Below, in pieces: positions 25,243 to 33,612 of a stretch of DNA of 64,000 bases. The notes under the pieces are model-generated. The model was not told where the DNA came from. It ran no database searches and was given only the letters and a program-made list of their open reading frames with translations. Made by a program: the position numbers and the translations under genes. Source of the stretch: Thermovibrio ammonificans HB-1 (GTDB taxonomy: Bacteria; Aquificota; Aquificia; Desulfurobacteriales; Desulfurobacteriaceae); assembly GCF_000185805.1 (NCBI RefSeq), contig NC_014926.1, forward strand, positions 1,420,501 to 1,484,500, in the 5' to 3' direction. Numbering within the stretch: position 1 is the first letter of the stretch; every line of letters begins with the position of its first letter.

Positions 25243-26315
25243 TATTCCTCCCCGAAGTTTAGGTTCCGCCTTTCAAGCTCTCTCTCACACTCGGTAACGA
25301 GCTCCTCTATGAGCTCCTCAACCGAGTACATTCTGTTTACCCTACCTACGTTACTGCCGGAGAAAACCAGTCCTTCTTCAACGTTCCCGGAGACCGATTT
25401 CAGGAGAACATCGGCTATACAGTATATAGAATCCTCTCCGGAACAGGTTTTCAGACAGTTAAAGGGACACTTGTGGGGAATCTTCCCCTCCCTCTCGAGC
25501 CGCTCTGTAAACGGGTTTCTCACGGCGTGAGCCGGCATACCCACCGGGCTCTTTATGTATATGGAATCCTCGGGCTTTGCCTGTATTATGTAGTCTTTAA
25601 AGTTCTGGTGGGCATCGCACTCGTAGGTGGCTATGAAGCGGGTGGCTATCTGAACCCCTTTGGCCCCCATCTTAAAGGCCCTTGCCATGTCCTTACCGTC
25701 GAAGATGCCTCCTGCGGCTATAACGGGAATGTCAACCGCCTCAACTATCGAGGGGAGGATATCCCACAGGCTATCGAGGGTGCCCAGATGCCCACCGGCC
25801 TCTCCGCTCTCTACGATAACGGCAGCAGCACCGAGCCTCTGAGAGAGCTTGGCCCCCTTCGGTGTGGCGACTATTTCTACAAGGGGAACGTCGAAGGTGT
25901 TACAGATTTTAAACACGTCCTTACCGAAACCCGCCCCCTGAATGATGAGGTCGGCGCCTGCGTCTATAGCCGTCATCAGCAGTTCGTAGAAGTGGGTAAG
26001 GGCGTACATGATGTTAACGCCTATTATACCGTTGGGAGCAAGCTCCTTGGCCTTCTTGATTTCGCGGGCAAGTTCGTGAGCGTAGTGGTAGGGCTTCAGG
26101 CCAACGCTCTCAACGTCTATACCCTTACAGGTGGTTTTCATGGGCTTCGAGCGGTCTTTCTCGTGGAGCAGAACGGCAGAGATAACGCCGATACCGCCGG
26201 CGTTGGCAACGGCAGCGGCGAGTTTGTGGAGGGAGACCTTTGCTCCCATACCTCCCTGAATTATGGGGTACTTGGGCTCAAGGTTTTTAATTCTCAGTTT
26301 CGGCAGTCTGCTCAT
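25242..26315 (-). CDS. Nitronate monooxygenase-like flavin oxidoreductase
   Basis: A 357-residue FMN-dependent TIM-barrel enzyme of the 2-nitropropane dioxygenase/FabK family. Motifs include PIIQGGMGAKVS at the N-terminus, AAVIVESGEAGGHLG, and PVIAAGGIFDGKDMARAFKMGAKGVQIATRF near the phosphate-binding loops. FabK-type enoyl reductases and nitronate monooxygenases cannot be separated with confidence here; the Cys-containing segment KCPFNCLKTCSGEDSIYC (residues 282-299) is unusual for FabK. Overlaps both neighbours by 1-4 nt. Confidence 0.85.
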   Translation of the reverse strand: MSRLPKLRIKNLEPKYPIIQGGMGAKVSLHKLAAAVANAGGIGVISAVLLHEKDRSKPMKTTCKGIDVESVGLKPYHYAHELAREIKKAKELAPNGIIGVNIMYALTHFYELLMTAIDAGADLIIQGAGFGKDVFKICNTFDVPLVEIVATPKGAKLSQRLGAAAVIVESGEAGGHLGTLDSLWDILPSIVEAVDIPVIAAGGIFDGKDMARAFKMGAKGVQIATRFIATYECDAHQNFKDYIIQAKPEDSIYIKSPVGMPAHAVRNPFTERLEREGKIPHKCPFNCLKTCSGEDSIYCIADVLLKSVSGNVEEGLVFSGSNVGRVNRMYSVEELIEELVTECERELERRNLNFGEE

Positions 26316-26803
26316 TGAAGCTCCTTTATCAGTTTTTCTATCTCTTCGGTCTCTTCTGAGGATAGAATTTTAAATCCTTTTGAGGAAAGGAGGGCCGCCG
26401 TTACCCCCATTCCCTCTCTGAGAGTATCGTCATCAAAGTTGTAAATTTTCCTCACTCCGCAGGAGGGGCTCTTCTCCTTCAGAATACAAGCCGCAACCCC
26501 GGAGCCCAGCAGCTCTGCGGCGTAAAGGGTCTGGTAGGCTCCCCTCAGGAAGTTGTCGGTCACGTCTTTGAAACGGCCGTCAACCGTGATGACTCTGGCC
26601 TTGCCGGCCAGAACGTCGGAGCCGCAACCTCCCCATATCTTTGCAGGAGGGCGGGGAGTGGGAAGTCCTCCGAGCTGTTCCGGGCACACCGGGACAACAA
26701 GGCCCCTTTTAAAGGCCTCAACAACAGCTTCGAGCCTGTTGTTCCCCCCGTTGTACTTGCAGTCGAAGCCCACGAGGCACGCACTAACAATCAACCTCTT
26801 CAC
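26312..26803 (-). CDS. DUF523 family protein
   Basis: A 163-residue protein of the DUF523 family, of unknown function. Conserved Cys segments are visible: SACLVGFDCKYNGG at the start, VCPEQLGGLPTPRPPAKI in the middle, and CILKEKSPSCG. The spacing of Cys suggests metal or iron-sulfur binding, though this is inference. It overlaps both neighbours by 4 nt. Confidence 0.88.
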   Translation of the reverse strand: MKRLIVSACLVGFDCKYNGGNNRLEAVVEAFKRGLVVPVCPEQLGGLPTPRPPAKIWGGCGSDVLAGKARVITVDGRFKDVTDNFLRGAYQTLYAAELLGSGVAACILKEKSPSCGVRKIYNFDDDTLREGMGVTAALLSSKGFKILSSEETEEIEKLIKELQ

Positions 26804-27999
26804 CTTTCCCTCACCGTTACCTGGTGGTATGGGGAGGTTGAAAGGGTATAAGCAGCCTCCCGGAGCTGTTGAAGGGTAACAGATTTAACAAGGTCAAGGA
26901 ACTTTTCATCGTAGTCGGCGCCGAGTCCGAGAGCCTCCCAAAAACCCAAATACCAAGCCCTGCGGGAGCGGCTCTCGTGGTCGAGGAGGTAGGTTCCCTC
27001 AAAGTAGCGCACGGCCCTCTCAAGGTGCTCTTCGGTTATGAGGTCGGGCAGGCTCCTCAGCAGGTTACCCAGGTCCCTTTCAAGCTTCCCCTCCTTCTCG
27101 GGGGAAGTTCCCACGTAGAGGAGAAGCCGGGCAGTTGAGAGCCTGCTCGGGTAGAGGGAGCCCGTAGAGTAGGCATAGCCCCTCTTCTCCCTGAGTTCCT
27201 GAAAGAGCAGGGAGCCTATCCCCTCACCTATTACGGTGTTGAGGAGCTTGTAAACCGGGTAGAGGGGATGGTTAACAGGCGGAGCTTCAAACGCAATCAT
27301 GACAAAGGTTTGAGCGGAACCGGCCCGGTTAACAACTTCTACAACGGGCTCTTTTATGGGAGCCTCAAAAACCGGCCTGGAAACCGACGCCGAGGGGAGC
27401 TGCTCAAGCAGGGCGGCGACCCTGTCGAGCTCTTTAGCCTTACCCGAAAGGGCAAGGACGCTACCCTCGGGGAAGAAGGTAGAGAAGTAGTAGTCGCGGG
27501 CTCCGTCGGCCGTTACCGAGGATACACTCTCTACCGTTCCGTAGGGCATACGGCCGTAAGGGGTCTCCCTGTAGGTGAGCCTCATAAGCTCCTCGTACGC
27601 AAGCGTAAAGGAGCTCTCGCTTTTTGAGCGTATTGAGGCGATTAGGGCTTCCTTCTCAACGGCGAAGCTCTCTTGCTCAAAACAAGGGTTCAAAGCAGTC
27701 TCAACGAAGAGCTCGAAGTAGGGCAGGGTGTACTCTGAAACCAGCTGAAACCGAAGTGCAGAGTAGTCTAAGGAGACTTCGGGAACGAAGGCACTCCCCA
27801 TAGGGTCCTGTAAGGTAGCAAACTCAACGAGAGAGCGCTTCGAGCTCCTTTTAAAGGCCGAGCGAAGGGCAAGCAGGGTGATTCCCTCTACCGGCTCAAC
27901 AGAAGCTCCGGCAGGTGTAAAGAGGGCAGCTGCAAGTAGCTCTACCGTTGGGTCTTCGTGGAAGAGAAGCTTGAGTCTGCCGGCCTGCAGAAGCTCCAT
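26800..27999 (-). CDS. M16-family peptidase homologue lacking the HxxEH site
   Basis: A 399-residue protein with the two-domain M16 (mitochondrial processing peptidase-like) fold. At the place of the zinc site, where active members have HxxEH and a downstream Glu, this protein reads VEPVEGITLLALRSAFKRSS, with no His or paired Glu. The C-terminal half keeps the Arg/Tyr motif of the family (LLFQELREKRGYAYSTGSLY). It therefore looks like the non-catalytic partner of a two-subunit M16 enzyme. No catalytic M16 gene is in the window. Overlaps purN by 1 bp and the DUF523 gene by 4. Confidence 0.85.
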   Translation of the reverse strand: MELLQAGRLKLLFHEDPTVELLAAALFTPAGASVEPVEGITLLALRSAFKRSSKRSLVEFATLQDPMGSAFVPEVSLDYSALRFQLVSEYTLPYFELFVETALNPCFEQESFAVEKEALIASIRSKSESSFTLAYEELMRLTYRETPYGRMPYGTVESVSSVTADGARDYYFSTFFPEGSVLALSGKAKELDRVAALLEQLPSASVSRPVFEAPIKEPVVEVVNRAGSAQTFVMIAFEAPPVNHPLYPVYKLLNTVIGEGIGSLLFQELREKRGYAYSTGSLYPSRLSTARLLLYVGTSPEKEGKLERDLGNLLRSLPDLITEEHLERAVRYFEGTYLLDHESRSRRAWYLGFWEALGLGADYDEKFLDLVKSVTLQQLREAAYTLSTSPYHQVTVRER

Positions 28000-28646
28000 C
28001 AGAAATCCTCCAGTGCCGGAACGGCCGGAAGGGAGTTGTAGTCTGCCCCCTCAACAACCACCTTCCTCCCCTCTCTCTTCACCCTGCCGTCGGCAAACCA
28101 CTTAACAACCTGAGGGTAAAGCCTGTGCTCCCAAGGCAACACCTTATCCGCCAGCGATTCAGGCGTATCCTCGGGCGACACGGGAACGGCACACTGAGCC
28201 ACTACGGGGCCGGTATCTACCCCCTTATCGACAAGGTGAACGGTAACCCCCGAAATTTTCACCCCGTAAGTTACCGCCTGCCAGTGGGGCTTCAGCCCCG
28301 GGAAGGAGGGGAGGAGGGAAGGGTGAATGTTGAGAACTCTGTCGGGGAAGGCGTCTACGAAAAGGCCCGAAACAAGTAGGTTGTAACCTGCAAGGCAGAT
28401 AAGGTCTGCCCCTACTCTCTTTAGAATTTCCACAAGGCGTCTGTCGTAGTCTTCCCGGCTGGGGAAGGAGAAGGGGTCAACGTAAATCCAGTTAACGCCG
28501 AGCTTCTCGGCTCTTTGAACCGCCTCGGCAGTTCGCCTGTTCACAATGAGAAGGGCAAACTCGGCGTTAATCTTCCCTTCAAGAATGGCCCGGGCAATGG
28601 CCTCAAAGTTTGAGCCCCTTCCGGAGGCTAAAACGGCAACCCTCAT
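27999..28646 (-). CDS. purN: Phosphoribosylglycinamide formyltransferase PurN
   Basis: A 215-residue folate-dependent GAR transformylase for the third step of purine synthesis. [10 protein letters not shown] binds the phosphoribosyl group near the N-terminus, [12 protein letters not shown] carries the catalytic Asn and His, and [13 protein letters not shown] carries the catalytic Asp. It overlaps purM by 4 nt, the usual pairing. Confidence 0.96.
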   Translation of the reverse strand: MRVAVLASGRGSNFEAIARAILEGKINAEFALLIVNRRTAEAVQRAEKLGVNWIYVDPFSFPSREDYDRRLVEILKRVGADLICLAGYNLLVSGLFVDAFPDRVLNIHPSLLPSFPGLKPHWQAVTYGVKISGVTVHLVDKGVDTGPVVAQCAVPVSPEDTPESLADKVLPWEHRLYPQVVKWFADGRVKREGRKVVVEGADYNSLPAVPALEDF

Positions 28647-29680
28647 TTCAAAACCACTCGCCCCCTTCCCTCTACAATCTCTCCTATCCTGAAGACCTTC
28701 TCGCCCATTTCCGAAAGTAGCTGCCGTGCCCTGTCGGCGTGCTGGGGAGAGACGATAACAACGTAACCTATCCCCATGTTGAAGGTTTTAAACATTTCCT
28801 CTTCCGGAACGTTACCTTTTTCTTGGATAAACTTAAAGATAGGTAGAAAGGGCCAACTCCCCTTCTCGATTACGGCATCTACCCCCTCAGGGAGAACCCT
28901 GACAAGGTTACCCGGAATACCCCCTCCGGTTATGTGGGCCATCCCCTTAACGGGAACCTCTTCAAGGAGCTTCAAAACGGACTTAACGTAAATCCTGGTA
29001 GGCTCTAAAAGGGCTTCGTAAACTTTGGAGTGAAGCTCCTCAACGTAGTCATCAACCTTCAAACCGAGAACCTCAAAAAAGAGCTTCCTCACCAGAGAGT
29101 AGCCGTTACTGTGGATTCCCGAAGAGGCAAGGCCCAAAACCACATCGCCGGGAGATATACTCTCTCCGGTAACGTAATCCTCCCTCTCAACAACTCCCAC
29201 CACAAAGCCGGCAAGGTCGTACTCCCCTTCGGGGTAAAAGTCGGGCATTTCGGCCGTTTCCCCGCCTATAAGGGCACAGCCGGCAATCTCACACCCCTTT
29301 GCAATCCCTTTAACAACGTCTGCTGCAACATCTACAGAGAGCTTCCCGGTGGCAAAGTAATCGAGGAAGAAAAGGGGTTTGGCCCCCACTGTGAGGATAT
29401 CGTTAACGCACATGGCAACGAGGTCTATTCCCACCGTATCGTGAACGTTGGCCATCTGAGCAACTTTTAACTTGGTTCCCACACCGTCGGTTCCCGAGAC
29501 CAAAACGGGCTCCCTGTAGCCCTTAGGCATCAAGTATCCGGCTCCAAAGCCACCTATACCGGCAAGAACGTTGGAGTCAAAAGTCCTCTTGGCAAAGGGC
29601 TTTATCCTCTCAACCAGAGTCTCTCCGGCCTCTATATCAACACCGGCATCCTTATAAGTCAGCTGTCTCTTCTCCATCAC
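28643..29680 (-). CDS. purM: AIR synthase PurM
   Basis: A 345-residue phosphoribosylformylglycinamidine cyclo-ligase (AIR synthetase). The segment [20 protein letters not shown], the [13 protein letters not shown] motif, [12 protein letters not shown] and [18 protein letters not shown] are characteristic. It makes aminoimidazole ribonucleotide in purine synthesis. It abuts the yhaM-like gene and overlaps purN by 4 nt. Confidence 0.97.
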   Translation of the reverse strand: MMEKRQLTYKDAGVDIEAGETLVERIKPFAKRTFDSNVLAGIGGFGAGYLMPKGYREPVLVSGTDGVGTKLKVAQMANVHDTVGIDLVAMCVNDILTVGAKPLFFLDYFATGKLSVDVAADVVKGIAKGCEIAGCALIGGETAEMPDFYPEGEYDLAGFVVGVVEREDYVTGESISPGDVVLGLASSGIHSNGYSLVRKLFFEVLGLKVDDYVEELHSKVYEALLEPTRIYVKSVLKLLEEVPVKGMAHITGGGIPGNLVRVLPEGVDAVIEKGSWPFLPIFKFIQEKGNVPEEEMFKTFNMGIGYVVIVSPQHADRARQLLSEMGEKVFRIGEIVEGRGRVVLK

Positions 29681-30655
29681 CTACTCCCCGTAGTTAAATT
29701 CTCCGTCAAAATATATTGGAACCTCAAAGGCAAAGTGTCTGCGGGTCCACCCCTTACCGGCTCCCAGCTCCCTCTCTATAAACTCCTCAAACCCCTTAAC
29801 CCTTGAATCGAGGGCATCTGCATAGGCAAGAGCTACGGCCTCAAGAGTTTTAGGCATCTTCGGAGAGCCGTGCTCGTACTTACCGTGGTGGGAGAGAATA
29901 CAGTGGAGGAGCTTCACCTTCAGCTCCCGGGGGAAACCCTCCACCTGGGCAATCTTCTCGGCAACCATCTCACAGCTCATGTAGAGGTGTCCCAAGAGCA
30001 TCCCTTCGGTGGTAATCTCTATGGAAGTTCCCACCCTGTACTCGTGAACCTTACCGATGTCGTGGAGGATTGCGGCCGCTATGAGAAGGTCCCTATCGAT
30101 GCTCTTGAACCTCCTGGCAACGGTCTCACATATCTCACAGACGGACAAGGTATGCTCAAGGAGGCCGCCGATGCAGGCGTGGTGAATCGTTTTACCCGCC
30201 GGCGTCTTTAAGAAGAGCTCCACAAAATCGTCGTCGTAGAAGAACAGCTCAAGGAGCTTCTTCAGGTAAGGGTTCTTCACGCTCTCTATAAGCTCAAGGA
30301 GCTCTGTAAACTGCTCATCTATGGAGTAACGGCTGACAGAAACAAACTTATCGGAGCTGTACTCACCGGGCTCAGCCTTACGAATCTCCTTCAGCTTGGG
30401 CTGCAAGCTCCCCTGGAAGTACTCCACATGGCCCGAAACGTAAACAACGTCTCCCTTCTGAAACTGGGTGAGGTCGGCGTCCTTTGGAGGCTTCCACCAA
30501 AGGGCGGTAAAGGTGCCCGTTCTATCGGAGAGAATGAGCCTTAAAAAGGGTTCGCCGGTCCTGTGCTTCCTGATTTCAACGTTTTCAACGAAGAAATAAC
30601 CGGAGAACTCGGCCCCTATGGGCAGAGAGTAGAGGTCCCTTACAAACGAATCCAA
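29681..30655 (-). CDS. YhaM-like 3'-5' exoribonuclease (OB + HD)
   Basis: A 324-residue protein with an N-terminal OB-fold (residues about 15-95, FLRLILSDRTGTFTALWW) and a C-terminal HD domain with HHACIGGLLEHTLSV, AILHDIGKVHEY and ILSHHGKYEHGSP. This matches YhaM/CBF1 exoribonucleases. The start is TTG at 30655, with AGGGGAG five bases upstream; an ATG five bases earlier is out of frame. It is first in a nine-gene operon and has a consensus -10 about 36 nt upstream. Confidence 0.9.
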   Translation of the reverse strand: MDSFVRDLYSLPIGAEFSGYFFVENVEIRKHRTGEPFLRLILSDRTGTFTALWWKPPKDADLTQFQKGDVVYVSGHVEYFQGSLQPKLKEIRKAEPGEYSSDKFVSVSRYSIDEQFTELLELIESVKNPYLKKLLELFFYDDDFVELFLKTPAGKTIHHACIGGLLEHTLSVCEICETVARRFKSIDRDLLIAAAILHDIGKVHEYRVGTSIEITTEGMLLGHLYMSCEMVAEKIAQVEGFPRELKVKLLHCILSHHGKYEHGSPKMPKTLEAVALAYADALDSRVKGFEEFIERELGAGKGWTRRHFAFEVPIYFDGEFNYGE

Positions 30656-30690
30656 AACATCTCCCCTGATTAATTTGTGGGTGTGAGGGA

Positions 30691-30696
30691 ATTATA
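30691..30696 (-). promoter_or_regulatory. -10 element upstream of yhaM-like gene
   Basis: A perfect TATAAT on the minus strand, 36 nt before the TTG start. No good -35 is visible at 16-18 nt, since that region is the nuo terminator stem. Likely the operon promoter, dependent on an activator or on other contacts. Confidence 0.4.
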
Positions 30697-30725
30697 AAGA
30701 AAAGGGAAGGGAGAACCCCTCCCTT
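30695..30725 (-). terminator. nuo operon terminator
   Basis: On the minus strand a 7-bp stem (AAGGGAG / CTCCCTT) with a 5-nt loop begins in the nuoN stop codon and is followed by CCCTTTTCTTT. It fits an intrinsic terminator. The T-rich tail runs into the -10 of the next operon. Confidence 0.6.
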
Positions 30726-32139
30726 AGAAGCCGACCTTAGCGGCGTAAACGGCAGAAGCGTTGAGAACCGGCGTAAGCCAAATACCGAGAACGATGAGAA
30801 GAACGGCCATTACCGCAAGGGGAATCAGAACGAAGTTCTTCTTCGGAGAGTCGTTTATAGGCTTATCTAACGTAGGCTCCTCAAGGTACATCTGCTTGGC
30901 TATCCAGATGTAGTAAGCCACAGAGAAGGCACTGTTCAGCAGACCGATAAGGGCAAGCCAGGTCATTCCGGCATCAACGGCGGCAGTGAAAACGAAAACC
31001 TTACTGATAAAACCGGCCATCGGAGGAACACCGGCCAAAGAGAGCAGGAATATGAGGAACAGGGCCGCAAGGAGGGGTTCCCTCCTACCGAGCCCCTTGT
31101 AGTCGTCCATAGTCCTTGCTCCCCAGATAAAGAGGAAAACGGCGAAACAGAGGAACGCGGCAGTTTTCATAAACACGTAGGCAACAGAGTGGTAGAGGAT
31201 ACCGGTAACGCTAACGGGAACAGAAAGGGCTGCAAAGGCAACAAGGGTGTAACCGGCGTGGGCAACCGAAGAGAAGGCCAGAATCCTCGAAACCCTCTTC
31301 TGGGCAAGCGCAAGGAGGTTACCAACGGTCATGGTAACCGCGGCGATAACCGCAAGGATAAGGGTAAACTCCTTGGAGATAACGGGAATGGCCTCGTATA
31401 TAACCCTCATAAGCCCGATAAAGGCCGCACTCTTAGAGATACCCGTCAACAGGGCTGCAACGCCCGGGCAGGTGCCGTCGTAAACGTCCGGACCCCAGAA
31501 GTGGAACGGAAATGCGGTGAGCTTAAAGCCGAAACCGGCAAATATGAACACGGCGGCAAGGGCAACAAGGGGGTCCTTAAAGAGGTTCTTGGCAAGGGCA
31601 GCAAACTCAAAGCTCCCGGTCATTCCGTAGAGGAGGGATATACCGAACAGCATAAACCCGACGGCAAGGGCGCCGTTGAAGAAGTACTTAACACCCGCCT
31701 CTAAGGAGGTGTCGTCGAAGGCAAACAGAACCATAAGGTAAGTGGGCATAGTCATAAGTTCCATCGCAATAATAAGGGAGACGAAGTTCTCGGCCGAGAT
31801 GAGCAAGAGGGCTCCGGCCGTGGAAATCATAAGGGCGCCTATCAGCTCGTTGACGAACTTGTCCTTTTCGGTAATCCAGTAGATGACCAGCATGGTCATC
31901 CAAGAGGCAACCAGAACCATTCCTCCTATCAGGCGGGAAACGTCGTCGGTTACGAAGAAGCTGTTGAGAATGGACCTACCCTGGTCCGAGATGATGACAA
32001 GGAAAAGGGATACCACGTAACCTATACTGGAGATAATGGCTCCGAGGATTCCGGATATCCTGAAGACCCTGTTGATAACCGGAAGGAACGCTCCGGTTAG
32101 AGCCAGAATCATTACTGCTGCTAAGAAGTTAATGTTCAC
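30724..32139 (-). CDS. nuoN: Complex I subunit NuoN
   Basis: A 471-residue antiporter-like membrane subunit of complex I with about fourteen membrane helices. ELMTMPTYLMVLFAFD carries the key Glu of helix 5, and YFFNGALAVGFMLFGISLLYG and PFHFWGPDVYDGTCPGVAALLTGISKSAAF carry the conserved Lys and His of the proton channel. It is the last gene of the operon, 10 nt after nuoM, and its stop lies in the terminator stem. Confidence 0.97.
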   Translation of the reverse strand: MNINFLAAVMILALTGAFLPVINRVFRISGILGAIISSIGYVVSLFLVIISDQGRSILNSFFVTDDVSRLIGGMVLVASWMTMLVIYWITEKDKFVNELIGALMISTAGALLLISAENFVSLIIAMELMTMPTYLMVLFAFDDTSLEAGVKYFFNGALAVGFMLFGISLLYGMTGSFEFAALAKNLFKDPLVALAAVFIFAGFGFKLTAFPFHFWGPDVYDGTCPGVAALLTGISKSAAFIGLMRVIYEAIPVISKEFTLILAVIAAVTMTVGNLLALAQKRVSRILAFSSVAHAGYTLVAFAALSVPVSVTGILYHSVAYVFMKTAAFLCFAVFLFIWGARTMDDYKGLGRREPLLAALFLIFLLSLAGVPPMAGFISKVFVFTAAVDAGMTWLALIGLLNSAFSVAYYIWIAKQMYLEEPTLDKPINDSPKKNFVLIPLAVMAVLLIVLGIWLTPVLNASAVYAAKVGF

Positions 32140-32149
32140 CGGCTACCCC

Positions 32150-33601
32150 CTACTTAAAGAGTTGTGCAAACGTGTTAACTACAGGGTTATAGAGGTTAAA
32201 TACAACCGCCGGAATAACACCGACCAGTATGAAAGCTGCAATGTACATGGCAAGCGGGACGTTTTCTACGAGGGGAAGCTCCTTAAGACTCTTAAGGTTC
32301 TCAAACCCTTCCCTCAGCGGACCGAACACTGCCCTCTGGAGCATCCACATAAAGAACCCTGCACCGAGGGCACTCGCAAGGGGAACAATAATCATAATCC
32401 AGCCGTAGTAGTCAAAGGCGGCGAGCATTACGGTCAGCTCACCGACGAAACCGGCCGTTCCGGGAAGACCGACAGCTGCGAGAACCCCTATAACGAACAT
32501 CGTCATAAGGCCCGGTATCTTCTTCATAAGGCCGCCGAGCTCGGAGATGTACCAGGTGTGGGTTTTATGGTGAATGTAGCCTGCAATCATAAAGAGCAGA
32601 GAGATTATCAGGGCGTGTCCCACCATCTCGTAAATCGCTGCCGAAATCCCAGCGGCAGTTAAAGAGGCAAGCCCCAGAAGAACAAAGCCCATGTGGTTAA
32701 TTGAGGAATAGGCAACCATCCTCTTTATGTGGTCTTCGGCCAAAGCCCTGAAACCGGCGTAGAAGATGGTGAGAACGGCTATAAAGGCCATCAGCGGCGC
32801 AAAGAACTTACTGGTTTGAGGGAAGAGGAAGAGCTCCCACCTTAAAAGTCCGTAGGCACCCATTTTAAGGAGCAATCCTGCAAGGAATACGGAGATAGGA
32901 GAGGGTGCCTGAACGTGGGCATCGGGAAGCCAGGTGTGGAACGGAACAACAGGCATCTTTACAGCAAAGCCTATAAACATCAGAATCCAAACGAGCTTCG
33001 CAATCTCCGGCGAGAGGTGAACACCTACCAGTTTCTCAAACTCGAAAGTTCCGGTGGAAAGGTAGAGAACGATAATGCCCAGTAGGAGGAAAACGCTGGC
33101 CAAGTGGGTGTAGATAAAGAACTTCATTGCGGCGTAGATTCTGTTTTCGGCACCCCAAATACCGATGTGGAAGAACATCGGCACCAGGGTAAACTCCCAG
33201 AAGATAAAGAACCAGAGCAGGTTGAGAGAGGCGAAAACGCCCACCATCGGCCCAAGGAAGATGAGAACCAGGAAGAAGAAGGCGCCCGGCCTCTCTACGT
33301 GCCACGAAGAGAGGGTGACCGTAATGGCCAGGAAGGCCGTAATGGCGATTAAAACGAGAGAGATGCCGTCTACGGCCAAGTGCAGGTTAAAGTCAAACGG
33401 AGGGTATATCCTGTAGAACTCGTGGAAAGCGAAACCGTTACCGTTACCGGGATACTTAACAAGCAGGTAAGCCGTACAGAGTGCCAGAAAAGCTCCCACG
33501 GCAAGGGAGAGGTACTTGGGTAAATCCTTATGAAGCCGCTCTCCCAACCAGGCGAAAGGCGCCACCAGAACCGGGAGCAGTATCATACTCAGCAGAACCA
33601 T
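32150..33601 (-). CDS. nuoM: Complex I subunit NuoM
   Basis: A 483-residue antiporter-like subunit. FIFWEFTLVPMFFHIGIWG contains the helix-5 Glu, and KMPVVPFHTWLPDAHVQAPSPISVFLAGLLLKMGAYG is the classic NuoM proton-channel segment with Lys and His. It pumps protons as part of the membrane arm. It lies 11 nt after nuoL. Confidence 0.98.
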   Translation of the reverse strand: MVLLSMILLPVLVAPFAWLGERLHKDLPKYLSLAVGAFLALCTAYLLVKYPGNGNGFAFHEFYRIYPPFDFNLHLAVDGISLVLIAITAFLAITVTLSSWHVERPGAFFFLVLIFLGPMVGVFASLNLLWFFIFWEFTLVPMFFHIGIWGAENRIYAAMKFFIYTHLASVFLLLGIIVLYLSTGTFEFEKLVGVHLSPEIAKLVWILMFIGFAVKMPVVPFHTWLPDAHVQAPSPISVFLAGLLLKMGAYGLLRWELFLFPQTSKFFAPLMAFIAVLTIFYAGFRALAEDHIKRMVAYSSINHMGFVLLGLASLTAAGISAAIYEMVGHALIISLLFMIAGYIHHKTHTWYISELGGLMKKIPGLMTMFVIGVLAAVGLPGTAGFVGELTVMLAAFDYYGWIMIIVPLASALGAGFFMWMLQRAVFGPLREGFENLKSLKELPLVENVPLAMYIAAFILVGVIPAVVFNLYNPVVNTFAQLFK

Positions 33602-33612
33602 CTACTCCTCCT

